NCBI GenBank assembly: GCA_964618895.1
Contig: CAZUDO010000072.1
Coordinates: 1 to 64,000, forward strand
DNA from: CAZUDO01 sp964618895
Lineage (GTDB): Bacteria; Desulfobacterota; Binatia; DP-6
Direction: 5' to 3'
DNA length: 64,000 nt
The position numbers were made by a program, and so were the translations under genes. How positions within the stretch are numbered: the first letter of the stretch is position 1; the number at the start of each line of letters is the position of its first letter. A model generated the notes under the pieces. It did no database searches. It was not told where the DNA came from and was given only the letters and a program-made list of their open reading frames with translations. Shown here one piece after another: positions 7,938 to 16,379 of the stretch.

Positions 7938-8238
7938 TCAGAGCCGGTTGAGGCCGTTGAGCGCCGCCACCCGGTAGGCCTCGGACAGGGTCGGGTGGTT
8001 GAATACGTGTTCGACGAAGTAGTCGACCGGGCCGCCGAAGGCGAGCACGGCCTGGCCGATGTGGACCAGCTCCGACGCCTTCTCACCGATGATGTGCACC
8101 CCGCGCAGGCGGTGCGTGTCGCGTTCGAAGAGGAGTTTCAGCCGTGAGCACCCGGCGGCGCAGCTTGGCCGCCTGGATGGCGGCCTTCTCGCCGGCCGGG
8201 CCCGAGCCGATCACGAGCACGTCGAAGGTCGGGGACAT
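7938..8238 (-). pseudogene. sthA: Soluble pyridine nucleotide transhydrogenase with large internal deletion
   Basis: The first 30 codons from the ATG at 8238 read MSPTFDVLVIGSGPAGEKAA, then IQAAKL, the N-terminal FAD motif of Si-specific transhydrogenase SthA. The last 70 residues, in another frame, read LKLLFERDTHRLRGVHIIGE, KASELVHIGQAV, then VDYFVEHVFNHPTLSEAYRV and AALNGLNRL before TGA at 7938. This is the C-terminal dimerisation end of the same protein. Intact SthA has about 460 residues, so some 340-360 codons including the disulfide and NAD sites are gone. The junction lies near 8140-8160 and also shifts the frame. No function can remain. Confidence 0.85.
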
Positions 8239-8422
8239 GGGGGTTCCACGCGACTATCGGTGCGACCTCGCCGTCGCTTGAGGTGGGGCTCGCGCCGCGC
8301 CGCGAATGTACCGCGCCCGTCCATTTCCGTACGGTTCCCGGCTGACCGACGCGCCGCGGCCCCGCTGCCCGGGGTACGGGGCCCGCAGGTCGTGCGGCAC
8401 ATCGGTTGCAGAAGGCCGCCGG

Positions 8423-11227
8423 ATGGCGCTCTTGCGACGGAGTCGTCGTGCACGCTCGGGAGCCTCGGGGGAGGGCACGCCGCCGCCCCCGCCGACCGAG
8501 CTCGGACTCGACGAGCAGCTGCGCGCGATCGCGGCCGCAGCGGCGGCCCCCGAGGACGCCTTCGAGCCGGCGCTGCGCGCGATCCTGGACGAGACCGGCG
8601 CGCAGGCCGGCGCGATCTGTCTCTTCGACCCGCGCTACGGGCTCATGCGCCTGGCAGCCGAGAGCGGGCTCTCGGACGAGGGCTGCAAGCGGCTGCGCAA
8701 CGTGCGCCGCGCCGATCCCAACTCGTGGGACATTCCGCTGCACGGGCTGCTCAACCGCCGCGCGTACCTGATCGAGAGCGCGCCGCGGAACCGCTACGTG
8801 CCCAAGCTGGTCGAGAACGTGGCCGCCATGCGGACGGTCATGTGCGTGCCGCTCTACAGCGGCTCGACACCGCTCGGGAGTCTCGTGCTGATCGCGCTCG
8901 CGCCGCGCGTCTTCACCGAGCGCGACATCCGCATCATCGAGGTGCCGCTCCAGGCACTGTCGGCGATCATCGAGGCAGCGCGCAAGCGCGGGGCCCTGGA
9001 TGAAGCGATCGAGATGCCACCGCCTCCGCCGCTGGCGGTGCAGAGCACCCAGCTCGCGCAGGCCGTTGCGGAGCGCGATCGCCTGCGTGCGGAGCTCGCG
9101 ACGTACGAGGCGGAACGGACCGGTCTGGCCGGGGAGCTGGGCGCGCGCGACGCCGAGCGGGCCAGCCTGACGGCCGAGCTGGCGGTGCGCAGTGGCGACG
9201 CCGATCGCCTGCGTGCCGCGCTCGAGACGGCCGGGGACGAGCGCGCGCGCCTCGGCGCCGAGCTGTCCCGAACGCGTCAAGACAGCAAACGGGGGCACGT
9301 GCTGGCCGCTTCGCTGGCGGCCGCCGAACAGGAACGGGCCCGGCTGGCCGCCGCGCTCGAGGCCGCGGCGGCCGAGCAGTCGTTCCGGGCGCGGGTGACG
9401 ACCGAGCTCGAGCAGGCGCTCGCCGAGGCCGGCCGGACGGTGCAGGCGATGCGCACCGAGCTCGAGAACGCCCGCCGCGGACACGAGACGGCCGCGACGG
9501 CGACGACCGCACGCGAGCAGGCGCTCGGCGAGGAGATCGCGCACCTGCGCGCACGGCTCGCCGAGACCGAGGGCGCTGTGGCGCGCGAGACCGAGCTGGG
9601 GCGGACGCACGAGCAGCAGCACGAACGCCTCACGCTCGACCTGCGCGCGGCCGAAGCACGCGAGCGTCAGCTGCGCGAGGAGCTACGCACGGCCATTGAG
9701 CGGACGCTGTCCGACGGCCAGGAGGAGCTGCGGCAGGCGCTGGTCGCCGCACGCAGCGCGGACCAGGCCCGTGCCGTGGCCGTGGCGGAGACCGATGCGA
9801 CACGAGCCGCCCTGACCAGCGCCCAGGCGGTCATCGAGGCGCTGGAAGCGGAAGCGACCCACGCGCACACCGAGATCGAACGTCTGGCCGGCGACTGCCG
9901 GACGGCCTCCGCGACCCAGGAGCGGCTCGAGACCGAAGTCCAGACCGTGCGTGCCGAAGCGCAGGCCACCTCGGCGCTGCTCGGCGAGGTGAGCCGCGAG
10001 CTCGGTGCGCTGCGCGAGCAGCGCACCCGCGGCATCGCCACCGGGCGCGAAGCCGGAGCCGCCCGGGCCACGCTCGGCGCCCGGGTCGAGAGCCTGTCGG
10101 CCGAGCGCGATCAGCTGCGCGAGACGCTGGCGGCGATCACCGCCGAGCGCGATGGCCTGGCGGCGGAGCGGGCGGAGGCGGCCCTTGCGCGCACGCGGGT
10201 GGACGAGGCCCTGGCGCGCGAATCGGCAGAACGGGCGCGTCTGGCTGCGGCCCTGGCACCGTTGCAGGCGGCCATCGCCGCCTACGAGGCCGAGGCCGTC
10301 GAGCGTACGACCGAGATCGAGCACCTGCGCGCCGAGCGCGCCGCCGCACTCACCGCGCACGCGGTGGCGACCGCCGAGACCGTGGTGCCGTTCCCCGAGC
10401 CGCTGCCCCCCCCGCTGCCGGCGGCGCCCGAGCCGCGCATGCGGGTCGTCACGATGGCGGCGGCGAGTGGCCGGCGGTTGCGCGACAGCGAACCCGTGCG
10501 CGCCGTGGTCGCGGTGCTGGATGCGGACGACACGTGGGAAGACCTCGAGATCCCCGATCACCGCATCGTAGTGGTGGCGCCCGGCGACGAGGCCGGCGCG
10601 CGCCTGCAGGAGCTCGCCCCCACGCGGGTGATCGCCAACCTGGCCACGCCCGGAACACTCGGGACGCTCACGGCGCTGCGCGCGACCGGCGCGACCGTCC
10701 GGTTCTGGGGCTGTCTCGCCACCCCGGCGGCCGACCGGGCACTCGCCGTCGGCATGGTCGAGCCTGCGGTGCGGCCGATCGATCCCGACGCCATCCTGAC
10801 CGCACTTGCGGCCTACACCACCCGCGGAACGCGCGTGGTAACGGCTGGCGCGGACGTGGACTCGCTCATGAGCCTCCGTCAGGCGCTGTCGCGCGGGGGC
10901 ATGTCGGTGTCGATGGCCTGGGACGCAACCCAGGCGACCGACCTGCTCGGAGTCGTGAAGCCCGAGGTCGTCGTGGTCGATCTCGACCTCCCGCGACGCG
11001 AGGGCTACAGCATCGTGGCCCGGCTCGCGACGCTCGACCCGGTGCCGAGCGCGGTGCTGATCCCTGGCGGCAGCGACGCTGCCGGCGCGTTCGCGGCCAT
11101 CCTGGCCCAGCCCGTCTACACCAGCCGCTGCCTCGGGCTCCGCGACCTGGTCGCCAGGGTGGTCGGGCGCAGCGAGGCACCGCCGGAGGAGCGGCCGCAG
11201 AAGGTGCGCGCGCTCACGCGCAAGTAG
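8423..11227 (+). CDS. GAF, long coiled-coil and receiver-like domain protein
   Basis: From the ATG at 8423 the product is 934 residues; earlier in-frame codons are Arg/Pro rich and discarded. Residues 20-200 form a GAF sensor domain (GAQAGAICLFDPRYGLMRLA, VMCVPLYSGSTPLGSLVLIA). Residues 215-640 are an unbroken Glu/Arg/Ala heptad coiled coil. The last 230 residues hold two receiver-like folds: the first lacks a clear phospho-acceptor; the second has the DSLMSLRQALSRGG helix and the acceptor-like strand PEVVVVDLDLPRREGYSIVA. There is no DNA-binding or kinase domain. It resembles FrzS/social-motility type scaffolds in overall plan only. The 3' end overlaps the convergent hybrid kinase by 14 nt. 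Confidence 0.75.
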   Translation: MALLRRSRRARSGASGEGTPPPPPTELGLDEQLRAIAAAAAAPEDAFEPALRAILDETGAQAGAICLFDPRYGLMRLAAESGLSDEGCKRLRNVRRADPNSWDIPLHGLLNRRAYLIESAPRNRYVPKLVENVAAMRTVMCVPLYSGSTPLGSLVLIALAPRVFTERDIRIIEVPLQALSAIIEAARKRGALDEAIEMPPPPPLAVQSTQLAQAVAERDRLRAELATYEAERTGLAGELGARDAERASLTAELAVRSGDADRLRAALETAGDERARLGAELSRTRQDSKRGHVLAASLAAAEQERARLAAALEAAAAEQSFRARVTTELEQALAEAGRTVQAMRTELENARRGHETAATATTAREQALGEEIAHLRARLAETEGAVARETELGRTHEQQHERLTLDLRAAEARERQLREELRTAIERTLSDGQEELRQALVAARSADQARAVAVAETDATRAALTSAQAVIEALEAEATHAHTEIERLAGDCRTASATQERLETEVQTVRAEAQATSALLGEVSRELGALREQRTRGIATGREAGAARATLGARVESLSAERDQLRETLAAITAERDGLAAERAEAALARTRVDEALARESAERARLAAALAPLQAAIAAYEAEAVERTTEIEHLRAERAAALTAHAVATAETVVPFPEPLPPPLPAAPEPRMRVVTMAAASGRRLRDSEPVRAVVAVLDADDTWEDLEIPDHRIVVVAPGDEAGARLQELAPTRVIANLATPGTLGTLTALRATGATVRFWGCLATPAADRALAVGMVEPAVRPIDPDAILTALAAYTTRGTRVVTAGADVDSLMSLRQALSRGGMSVSMAWDATQATDLLGVVKPEVVVVDLDLPRREGYSIVARLATLDPVPSAVLIPGGSDAAGAFAAILAQPVYTSRCLGLRDLVARVVGRSEAPPEERPQKVRALTRK

Positions 11228-12830
11228 CGCGCGCCGCCCGCATCTCCCGCCCGATCGTCGCCAGCAGCACGTCGGGGTCGACGGGCTTCTCGAACACCAC
11301 GTCCACCCCCCGCGCGCGCGCCTCGTCGGCGCTGAAGTGGGAGCCCCACCCGGACACGAGCACCACGATCGACCGGGGGAGGTGTTGCTTGGCGGCGCGG
11401 GCGACCTCCCACCCGGGCCGATCCGGCAGCCCGATGTCGGTGACCACGACCGCAAACGGCCGGGCGGCGATCGCGGTCAAGGCCTCGGCCGCCGTGCCGG
11501 CGCTCTCCACCTCGTAGCCGTTGGCGGCGAGGAGCTCGGAGGTGGCGGTGCGGACGGTGGGATGATCGTCGACCACGAGCACGCGCCCGGCCCGACGGAC
11601 GACGGGCGCGGGAGGTACGGGCGCGACCATCGACGGCGGTGTGGCGGTCGGGAGGGCGACGAACACCGTCGTGCCCTGGCGGGGGTCGGATTCGAGGAAC
11701 ACCGACCCGCCGTGCTCACGCACCACTCCGTACACCGTGCTGAGGCCGAGGCCGGTCCCACCCGGCTTGGTGGTGAAGAACGGGTCGAAGGCGCGCACCG
11801 CATCCTCGTGGCTCATGCCGACCCCGGTATCGCGTACGGTGATGCGGAGCTCGCCGCCGCATTCCGTCCCCGAGACGGACAGCGTGCCGCCGTCCGGCAT
11901 GGCGTCGAAGGCGTTCAGAAAGAGGTTCAAAAAGGCCTCGGTCAGCTTGGTCTGATCGCCCAGGACCGGCGGAAGCTCCGGCACGTAGAGCTCGACCCGG
12001 AGCGGCTGATCGCCCCTATTGCGCACACGGGGCTCGAGCAGCTGGACCAGGTCGCGCAGCACGCGGCCGACGTCGAGCGGCTCCATCTGGCGGTGCGGAT
12101 CGTCGCGGGCGAAGGTCAGCAGGCGCCGGGTGAGGGCTTGCCCCATGTCGACCGCCTGCTTGATCGACCACAGGGCCGGGGTCGCGTTGTCGGGCAGAGC
12201 CGGGTGGCGCCGGAGGGCCGCTGCCTGCAAGCCGATGGCCTGCAGGAGATTCCCGAACTCGTGCGCCACCTCGGCGGCGAGCTGGCCGAGGGCCTTCAGA
12301 TGCTGCGCGCGCGTCAGGCGCGCGCGGGCGTCGTCCAGCTCGCGGCTCGTCTCGGCCAGCACGCGCGCTGCCTCGAGTGTGGCCGTGGCGTCGTGGAACG
12401 CGCGCAGGGTCCCGATCACACGGGCCTCCGCCGTGACCAACGGCACGACCCGCAGGTGGAGCACCTGTTGCGTCCCGTCGGGTCGTGCCAGGGTGTACGT
12501 GGTCATCTCGTCGGTCCCGGCGTCGCCGTCGAGGCGGCGGAGGCCGAGCCACGCCATCAGGTCGGCCATGGCGACGCCGCAGACGGCGGCCGGCGGGATG
12601 CCGAACAAGTGGTCGAACCACGGCGGCGCGTAGACGATCCGCTCCGTCATGTCGACCAGGAGCGGGCCGTGCTCTCTGTATGTGGCCAGCCCGCCGAGGC
12701 GGTTGAGCAGCTCCAGCAGATGGTCGAACGCTGCGCCCAGCTCCTGGAGCGCGGCGTCGGGGGCGACCGGTGCGGGGCCCCCAGTGGGAGGAGGAGCAGG
12801 GGGGCCCTGGTCGCTGCTGGTGCCGCCCAT
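11214..12830 (-). CDS. Soluble hybrid sensor kinase: PAS, HisKA, HATPase and receiver
   Basis: The product is 538 residues without transmembrane segments. A PAS-like domain covers about 50-155. The phospho-acceptor His is near residue 190 in LAAEVAHEFGNLLQAIGLQA, a HisKA variant seen in NtrB-like kinases. The ATPase domain shows the N box NLFLNAFDAMPDGG, the G1 box VRDTGVGMSHE and GGTGLGLSTVYGVV. The C-terminal receiver (415-535) has VLVVDDHPTVR and the acceptor Asp in VVVTDIGLPDRPGW. It is probably cytoplasmic and feeds a phosphorelay. It converges with the GAF/coiled-coil/receiver gene, whose receiver is a plausible partner, though convergence rather than an operon makes that uncertain. Confidence 0.88.
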   Translation of the reverse strand: MGGTSSDQGPPAPPPTGGPAPVAPDAALQELGAAFDHLLELLNRLGGLATYREHGPLLVDMTERIVYAPPWFDHLFGIPPAAVCGVAMADLMAWLGLRRLDGDAGTDEMTTYTLARPDGTQQVLHLRVVPLVTAEARVIGTLRAFHDATATLEAARVLAETSRELDDARARLTRAQHLKALGQLAAEVAHEFGNLLQAIGLQAAALRRHPALPDNATPALWSIKQAVDMGQALTRRLLTFARDDPHRQMEPLDVGRVLRDLVQLLEPRVRNRGDQPLRVELYVPELPPVLGDQTKLTEAFLNLFLNAFDAMPDGGTLSVSGTECGGELRITVRDTGVGMSHEDAVRAFDPFFTTKPGGTGLGLSTVYGVVREHGGSVFLESDPRQGTTVFVALPTATPPSMVAPVPPAPVVRRAGRVLVVDDHPTVRTATSELLAANGYEVESAGTAAEALTAIAARPFAVVVTDIGLPDRPGWEVARAAKQHLPRSIVVLVSGWGSHFSADEARARGVDVVFEKPVDPDVLLATIGREMRAARATCA

Positions 12831-12918
12831 TGATCGAGTCGCCGCTCGGAACGACTACCTGGGCCATGCGACGCGCGTCAACCCCGGTGTGTCGCGTGTG
12901 TCGCGCGATAGGTTTCGA

Positions 12919-12948
12919 TTGACACTGGGACGCGTCCGGCCGTAGCCT
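12919..12948 (+). promoter_or_regulatory. Candidate sigma70 promoter for the ferritin-like pair
   Basis: TTGACA at 12919-12924 is followed by 18 nt and TAGCCT (12943-12948), about 30 nt before the ATG at 12980. The -35 is perfect, the -10 only fair. A similar TAGNNT-type -10 appears before ileS and the ferredoxin gene. Confidence 0.35.
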
Positions 12949-12979
12949 CGGCCGAGGTGGTGCGGCGAGATCTCCGGCG

Positions 12980-13435
12980 ATGCCGTTCGAGCGCGCACGC
13001 ATGATTGGACTGCTCGACGCATTCCAGGCTGCCGAGCATGCGGGCGCCGCTGCCTTGGAACGGTGGGTTGCGAGCTGCCGCGATCCGCGCCTGCGTGGGG
13101 GGCTACGCGTCATCCAGGCCCGGGATCGCCGGCATGCTGCCCTGGTCGAGGCGCGGTTGCGTGCCCTGGGCGGCCAACCGAGCGCACGTCCCAGCCGCGA
13201 GCTGACGGCCTTGTGCGCCGTCGTGGCCGACCCGGTGGTCTCGGATCGCTCGAAGCTCGCCGCCCTGCTGGCACGTGCGCCGGCCCCGGGCAGCAAGCCG
13301 CTGCGCGACGTGGTCGAGGGTGTCGCCGGGGATGCCGAGACCCACGCCCTGCTCGAGACCATCGATGACGAGGAGCGTGCCAGCCTGGCCTGGCTGCATC
13401 GCATGCGCGAGACGCTCGCGCGGGAGGAGGGCTGA
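12980..13435 (+). CDS. Ferritin-like helical protein, paralog A
   Basis: The product is 151 residues and almost wholly helical. It has Glu/His pairs spaced as in ferritin-like four-helix bundles: AAEHAGAAALERW, then ARDRRHAALVEARLRALGG, and near the end DDEERASLAWLHRMRETL. This pattern (E...E-x-x-H) suggests a dinuclear metal site such as in rubrerythrin-like and DUF2383-type proteins, but not every ligand can be placed. The next gene is a clear paralog 38 nt downstream. Role unknown; oxidative stress or iron handling is a guess from fold alone. Confidence 0.6.
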   Translation: MPFERARMIGLLDAFQAAEHAGAAALERWVASCRDPRLRGGLRVIQARDRRHAALVEARLRALGGQPSARPSRELTALCAVVADPVVSDRSKLAALLARAPAPGSKPLRDVVEGVAGDAETHALLETIDDEERASLAWLHRMRETLAREEG

Positions 13436-13473
13436 CGTGGCCCGGTGGCGCATCCTGTGCGAGGACGGCTGAC

Positions 13474-13944
13474 GTGCATCCGGGACAGCGCGAGCAGGTG
13501 GTGCGGTTTCTCGACGATCTCCGGGCGGCCGAGGCGGCCGCGGCGGAGGTGCTGCTCGCCTGGCTGGCGGTGTGTGCGCTCGACGGCCTGCGCGGCGGGC
13601 TGCGCGCGATCGCCGAGCGCGAGGCGGTGCACGCAGAGCTGCTGACCGAGCGACTGCGCGAGCTCGATGCGCCCGTGACGGCGGCGGTGGCCGAGCCGGT
13701 GCAGCGGGCCGCGCTGGCGCGCTTCGGGTCGGCCGCCGTGTCGGACGAGGAGAAGCTAGCGCTTCTGCTCGCCCGCTACCCCGACGACGCGGCGGCGACG
13801 CGCCCCATCGAAGACCAGCTCGAGGAGCTCGATCACGACCTCGAGACGCGCGAACTGCTACGGCTGATCGCCGACGGAGAAGGGGCGACGCTGGCCTGGT
13901 TTCGCGCCTACCACGACGGCCTCGCGCGACACGCGAATCCCTGA
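13474..13944 (+). CDS. Ferritin-like helical protein, paralog B
   Basis: The product is 156 residues, from a GTG start. It shares with its upstream neighbour the layout DDLRAAEAAAAEVLLAWL, LRGGLRAIAEREAVHAELLT, a central VSDEEKLALLLARYP (VVSDRSKLAALLARAP in the first) and a C-terminal ADGEGATLAWFRAYHDGL. The conserved Glu and His in the E-R-E-x-V-H-A-E helix fit a ferritin-like di-metal site. The two genes are a tandem duplication transcribed together. Sequence identity is modest, so the duplication is old. Confidence 0.6.
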   Translation: MHPGQREQVVRFLDDLRAAEAAAAEVLLAWLAVCALDGLRGGLRAIAEREAVHAELLTERLRELDAPVTAAVAEPVQRAALARFGSAAVSDEEKLALLLARYPDDAAATRPIEDQLEELDHDLETRELLRLIADGEGATLAWFRAYHDGLARHANP

Positions 13945-13958
13945 CGCGCGCGCGGAGG

Positions 13959-14663
13959 TTATCCCGGGTTTCGTGTGAACGCGCTGTCCGGCGCGAGCGT
14001 GTCCAGCCAGCGCGCCGCGACCGCGACCACCTCGCCCCACGTCGCGGCGTCGGTACGCCCCGTGCGCCGCGGCGCGTGGAACGAGTGGTCGCCCGCCGGG
14101 ATCGTGTGCAGCGTGGCGTGTGGCAACGTCGCGAGCACGGGACGGAGGAGGGCGAGGTCGCAGAGGGCGTCGCACGCTCCCTGCACGAACAGCATCGGCA
14201 CGCGGACCGCGGGCAGGTGTTCGGCGCGCAACTGCTGCGGCCGGCCGGCCGGATGCAGCGGGTACCCGAGCAGCAGGAGACCCCGGACCGGGGCGCCGGC
14301 GGCGGCCAGGTGCGAGGCGATGCGGCCGCCGAGCGACTTGCCCCCGATTACGACCCAGGGTGGCGCCAGCGTGTCCGTCACCGTGTCGAGCACCGCGCGA
14401 TAGCAGGCCTCGAGCACCGGCCGCCGATCGGGCAGTCGGCGGCGGGCTTCGGTGTACGGGAAGTTGAACTTGACGCTCACGTAGCCGGCGTCCGCGAGCC
14501 CGGCGTGCATCGCGGAGAGAAACGCGCCGTGCATGTCGGCACCTGCCCCGTGTCCCAGGATGACGGCCGGGGCGCGTGCCACGCTCGGGCGGGCGACGAC
14601 GGCCGAGACCGACCCGCCACCAGGAAGCGCGATGGCCACGGTGGACGTCACGCGCCCCGTCAT
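13959..14663 (-). CDS. Alpha/beta hydrolase of the Tex30/KANSL3-like family
   Basis: The product is 234 residues, from the ATG at 14663. It has an oxyanion strand VILGHGAGADMHGAFL, the nucleophile elbow GGKSLGGRIASHLA (Ser in G-K-S-L-G), a late acid region LFVQGACDALCD and the catalytic His in IPAGDHSFH. The G-K-S-L-G-G elbow and small size place it with dienelactone-hydrolase-like Tex30/KANSL3 proteins (PF20408). The substrate is unknown. No signal peptide is evident, so it is cytoplasmic. It converges with paralog B of the ferritin-like pair and diverges from coaE. Confidence 0.8.
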   Translation of the reverse strand: MTGRVTSTVAIALPGGGSVSAVVARPSVARAPAVILGHGAGADMHGAFLSAMHAGLADAGYVSVKFNFPYTEARRRLPDRRPVLEACYRAVLDTVTDTLAPPWVVIGGKSLGGRIASHLAAAGAPVRGLLLLGYPLHPAGRPQQLRAEHLPAVRVPMLFVQGACDALCDLALLRPVLATLPHATLHTIPAGDHSFHAPRRTGRTDAATWGEVVAVAARWLDTLAPDSAFTRNPG

Positions 14664-14727
14664 AGCGCCGCGGCCGGACGGCGGCGAGCCTCGACTTCGT
14701 CCGGCAGGTGCGCTAGCGACGGCCGCC

Positions 14728-15333
14728 ATGGCGGCCGCGCCGGTGATCGGTCTCGCCGGGGGTATCGGCACCGGCAAGAGCACGGTGGCGGCGCTCCTGG
14801 CCGAGCTCGGAGCCACGGTCATCGACGCCGACAAGATCGGCCACGAGGTCTATCAGCCGGGGAGCGAGGGGTTCCGCCACCTCGTCGACGCCTTCGGCCG
14901 GGGCGTGGTCGCGCCTGATGGCACCATCGACCGGCGTGCCCTCGGGGCCATCGTGTTCGCCGACACGGGGGCACGGGCGCGACTCAACGCGATCGTGCAC
15001 CCGCTCATCGCCCAGGATCTGGCCGAGCGGGTGGCGACGGCGCGCCGAGCGCATCCCGATCGCCCGATCGTGATCGAGGCGGCGATCCTGGTCGAGGCCG
15101 GATGGCGCGCGCTGGTGGAGCGCCTGTGGGTCGTCGCCGCACGCTCGGAGGTGGCGGTTGCCCGGGTGATGTCGAGCCGCGGTCTCGAGCGCGCCGAGGT
15201 CGAGCGGCGCATGGCGGCTCAGCTGCCGGACGCCGAGCGGCGGCGTGCTGCCGACCTGGTGATCGAGAACGACGGCTCGCCGGCGGAGCTGCGTGCGCGG
15301 GTGGAGGCCGCATGGCGGACACTCGCGGCCTGA
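14728..15333 (+). CDS. coaE: Dephospho-CoA kinase
   Basis: The product is 201 residues, the family length, from the ATG at 14728. It begins with the P-loop IGLAGGIGTGKSTVAALL, followed by VIDADKIGHEVYQPGSEG, where the Asp and His contact the acceptor. Later come VHPLI, IEAAILVEAGW and the lid helix ARVMSSRGLERAEVERRMAAQ. CoaE phosphorylates the 3'-OH of dephospho-CoA in the last step of CoA synthesis. The last 22 nt overlap the start of the PDZ-protein gene, so the two are probably cotranscribed. Confidence 0.93.
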   Translation: MAAAPVIGLAGGIGTGKSTVAALLAELGATVIDADKIGHEVYQPGSEGFRHLVDAFGRGVVAPDGTIDRRALGAIVFADTGARARLNAIVHPLIAQDLAERVATARRAHPDRPIVIEAAILVEAGWRALVERLWVVAARSEVAVARVMSSRGLERAEVERRMAAQLPDAERRRAADLVIENDGSPAELRARVEAAWRTLAA

Positions 15334-16241
15334 CGCTGGCGTTGGCGCTCACGGTGCGGGTGGCGGTGGCCGCGCCGCCGTGCGAAGAAGATCGCGGCCA
15401 GACCGGGCTCGCGCTCAGCGCCGGCGACGTGGGGCTGAGCGTGACGGTCGTCGCCGAGGGCTCCAAGGGCGATGTGGCCGGGATGCGCCCGGGCGACGGC
15501 GTGTTGCAGGTGAACGGGATCGTGCCGCGCGGCTGTTCCGACTGGGCCCGGGCCGTGCGCGAGGCCCGTCGCGACCGGAAGGCGCTGCTGGTGTTCGTTC
15601 GCCGCGCCGGGACCGACGTGCCCCTCGTACTCGGCCCGGGGACCTGGGAGGTCGTGGTGAGCACCCCGCCGCCGACACTGCCCACGCCGGCGCCGAGCGT
15701 CCGCCCACTGGTGACGGCGACGCCACCGCCGTCGCTGCCGCCGGTCACGCAGGGATCGGTCGACGAGGTCCTGCGCGAACTCGCGGCGCTCACGCCCGCG
15801 GGGGATCGGCCGCCGCGGGCGACCGGACTCGATACCTACCGCGGTGCGCTGCGCCGCGTGCGCGCGCAGGTGAGCGGGATGACCACCGGGGAAGGATCGG
15901 CGAGTCCGGTAACCGGCGGACTCACGACCGTGCTCGCCTACCATGAGGCCGCGGCCGTGGCCTGGGCTACGGACGACACCGAAGGGCAGCGAACGCATCG
16001 GCCGCGGCAGCTGCCGGCCAGCGACCACGTCGCGCCGTACTACGCGGACTCGGAGTCGGCCGGCGTGATCGCGGCCTTTCCGTTCCTCGGCGGAACGGTG
16101 GTGCGCGAGCCGGCACCCGGCATGTTCGGGGCCGAGGCGGCCGGTGTGTGGCGGCCCCTGGCGGCGCGGGCATTGCTGTGGGAGCACGCCCGTGTCGAAC
16201 TCACGCTGCTCACCGCCTGGCTGGCCGGCCGCGGCTCCTGA
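15312..16241 (+). CDS. Exported PDZ-domain protein
   Basis: The product is 309 residues. The start ATG at 15312 lies inside coaE. Residues 1-18 form a short signal peptide (LALALTVRVAVAAPP). A PDZ domain follows (about 30-105) with EGSKGDVAGMRPGDGVLQVN and a DWARAVREARRDRKALLVFV helix-strand, as in HtrA/RseP-type ligand pockets. A Pro/Thr linker (110-140) leads to a helical region without known motifs. There is no protease triad. It is probably a periplasmic peptide- or protein-binding factor. Confidence 0.65.
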   Translation: MADTRGLTLALALTVRVAVAAPPCEEDRGQTGLALSAGDVGLSVTVVAEGSKGDVAGMRPGDGVLQVNGIVPRGCSDWARAVREARRDRKALLVFVRRAGTDVPLVLGPGTWEVVVSTPPPTLPTPAPSVRPLVTATPPPSLPPVTQGSVDEVLRELAALTPAGDRPPRATGLDTYRGALRRVRAQVSGMTTGEGSASPVTGGLTTVLAYHEAAAVAWATDDTEGQRTHRPRQLPASDHVAPYYADSESAGVIAAFPFLGGTVVREPAPGMFGAEAAGVWRPLAARALLWEHARVELTLLTAWLAGRGS

Positions 16242-16355
16242 GCCGGGGGGACCCTCCGACCGGACCGCAGATGCCGTGCGCGACCAGCCGGCAACTTCGT
16301 AACGCAATCCGCACACGGGCGCGCCGCGGGGGCCAGGGTCATCAACGATTTCCCC

Positions 16356-16371
16356 TGGCCAGGCGCTTGCT
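16356..16371 (+). promoter_or_regulatory. Sigma54-like -24/-12 element before the GAF kinase
   Basis: TGGC (16356-16359), 7 nt, then TTGCT (16367-16371) gives the GG-N10-GC spacing required by RpoN. Transcription would start near 16382, slightly after the GTG used for annotation, so a later start such as ATG 16425 would then apply. Confidence 0.4.
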
Positions 16372-16379
16372 TATGAAGT

